From assembly GCA_963926925.1 (NCBI GenBank), contig CAWUZD010000059.1, positions 1 to 6,113 of the forward strand: DNA of 6,113 nucleotides. Reading direction: 5' to 3'. Both the position numbers and the translations under genes were made by a program. Source of the DNA: Paralactobacillus_A sp963926925. Its GTDB lineage: Bacteria; Bacillota; Bacilli; Lactobacillales; Lactobacillaceae. Positions within the stretch are counted from its first letter, which is position 1; the number at the start of each line of letters is the position of its first letter. The notes under the pieces were generated by a model. It saw nothing but the letters and a program-made list of their open reading frames with translations, was not told the origin of the DNA and ran no database searches. Below, in pieces: positions 5,034 to 6,113 of this stretch.

Positions 5034-6104
5034 TTAATGTTTCTTTTGATAATTAATTAAATTATTAGCTAATATACCACTAATTTCTACCATCATAATC
5101 CCAATGATAATATTCAATTTATTAAAATGATCACTTGTTTGTGGTAATTTTTGATTATGATTGCGATTATGATGTGAACTATTATTAGCAATAATCATTT
5201 TTGCATGACGATTGTTAGTACTCATCTTCACTGCGCTCCGTTTACGTTGACTTGAACTTACCCCACTTGCTGTACTTGATAATTGACTATTACTTGGTAC
5301 AGTACTGCTTGGTAAAGAAGAACTAGTATTCTGTTTACTACTTAAACTAGTAATACTACTTGTTACTCTTGAGCTCTTAGTAATACTAGTAGGATTTTTA
5401 GTACTACTTATTATAGAACTACTATGTTTAACTGGCTGAGTGGTTACACTACTTACTGTATTAATCTTACTTATTGAACTAGTAATTGAAGTTGGAGTAC
5501 TTGCTTCCTTATTACTATTACTACTTAACGTTGGCACTAAGTTACTTTCTTGCTTATTACTACTCATACTTGGTACAAGTTGACTTGATAACGAACTTAC
5601 TGCTTCTTTACTACTTGCACTAGCAATACTACTATTCATCGTACTAGATGCTTTAGCACTACTCATTACAGAACTATTATTCTTTATACTACTTGAATTA
5701 GTAATTGTGCTGGTTACATTATTACTACTTAACACTGGCACAATGCTGCTTGATGCAAAACTAGTTTTACTATTGCTTGATTTCTTCACATTACTTGTAG
5801 TTCTATTACTTGATAAAGAACTAGAGTTCTTCTTACTACTTGAGCTTGCGGCAACACTTGATGAAGAACTGAAATTCTTCTTACTGCTTGAACTTGCCGC
5901 AATGCTTGATGAAGAACTGGAATTCTTCTTGCTACTTGAGCTTGCTACAACACTTGATAAACTAGAAGTATTCATACTTGATGCAATTAATGAGCTTGAA
6001 CTACTTGAAGAACTCGTGCTTGGTTTATGATGATGGCAAGCAGCTAATGTTGGTCCTAATCCCAATACTAATAATATATAACTTATTACCTTTTTATTTT
6101 TCAC
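5034..6104 (-). CDS. Ser-rich surface protein with lipobox and LPQTS wall-anchor tail
   Basis: Encodes about 356 residues. The N-terminus MKNKKVISYILLVLGLGP then LAAC (20-23) is a lipoprotein signal with a consensus lipobox; Cys23 is the only Cys. Three His follow it. Residues about 29-290 are low-complexity, rich in Ser (119 of 356 in the whole protein) with Thr, Asn, Val and Lys, and hold three 16-residue repeats at 54-100. No folded domain is visible, so this is probably an extended, perhaps glycosylated, stalk. The end has LPQTS (320-324), a hydrophobic stretch (about 331-351) and a basic YQKKH tail, as in sortase substrates, although Gly is replaced by Ser and the hydrophobic part contains Glu and Asn. 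The apparent start is a GTG at 6104-6102; AGGG lies only 2 nt before it, and the frame is open to the window edge (GAT AGG GTT), so the true start may lie outside. The function is probably surface adhesion or a wall-membrane link, by inference. Confidence 0.8.
   Translation of the reverse strand: MKNKKVISYILLVLGLGPTLAACHHHKPSTSSSSSSSSLIASSMNTSSLSSVVASSSSKKNSSSSSSIAASSSSKKNFSSSSSVAASSSSKKNSSSLSSNRTTSNVKKSSNSKTSFASSSIVPVLSSNNVTSTITNSSSIKNNSSVMSSAKASSTMNSSIASASSKEAVSSLSSQLVPSMSSNKQESNLVPTLSSNSNKEASTPTSITSSISKINTVSSVTTQPVKHSSSIISSTKNPTSITKSSRVTSSITSLSSKQNTSSSLPSSTVPSNSQLSSTASGVSSSQRKRSAVKMSTNNRHAKMIIANNSSHHNRNHNQKLPQTSDHFNKLNIIIGIMMVEISGILANNLINYQKKH
5805..5945 (-). repeat. Three 48-bp tandem repeats in the Ser-rich gene
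   Basis: Three in-frame copies of a 48-bp unit encode ASSSSKKN followed by a Ser run and a hydrophobic-Ala pair (residues about 54-69, 70-85 and 86-100). The copies differ at scattered bases, many silent, and the last one is decayed (SSSLSSN). The unit length is a multiple of three, so copy-number change would keep the frame and alter stalk length. Confidence 0.8.
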
Positions 6105-6113
6105 AACCCTATC

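Noticed and set aside
5707..6030. Plus-strand open frame of 107 codons, almost all Leu, Glu, Val
   Set aside because: It is the reverse reading of Ser codons in the Ser-rich gene; the Leu-rich pattern follows from the AGT/AGC/TCA codons opposite.

Overview
The window looks like chromosomal DNA of a low-GC Gram-positive lactic acid bacterium, most likely a Lactobacillaceae member. The clues are strong AT bias, AGGAGG-type ribosome binding sites, secreted LysM proteins with Ala-rich signal peptides, a PnuC nicotinamide riboside transporter, a nucleoside 2-deoxyribosyltransferase, and a Ser-rich surface protein with a sortase-like tail. No tRNA, rRNA, insertion sequence or CRISPR array is visible. 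The genus cannot be named from sequence alone.

Layout, left to right: (1) the 5' part of a secreted LysM protein on the minus strand, running off the left edge and broken by a one-base frameshift at the end of its signal peptide; (2) an AT-rich intergenic stretch of about 310 bp; (3) a plus-strand gene for an unrecognised helical, Gln/Lys-rich protein; (4) a minus-strand GNAT acetyltransferase; (5) plus-strand pnuC, divergent from the acetyltransferase gene, with palindromes over its promoter; (6) a minus-strand nucleoside 2-deoxyribosyltransferase; (7) a plus-strand secreted LysM protein; (8) a minus-strand gene of unknown function whose start appears lost through a second one-base frameshift; (9) a minus-strand Ser-rich surface protein with both an N-terminal lipobox and a C-terminal LPQTS anchor.

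The genes are arranged as single transcription units that mostly alternate in strand. Three convergent pairs each share one short two-way terminator hairpin (about 1550-1576, 3070-3105 and 4468-4501), and a fourth terminator ends the Ser-rich gene. Functionally, pnuC and the deoxyribosyltransferase both belong to nucleoside and pyridine salvage. The two LysM proteins and the Ser-rich protein are envelope components. No single pathway joins the whole window.

The points most worth a second look are the doubly anchored Ser-rich protein, the two one-base frameshifts (real decay or sequencing error), the palindromes around the pnuC promoter, and the unrecognised protein at 773-1549. I found no clear evidence of a new multi-gene system.
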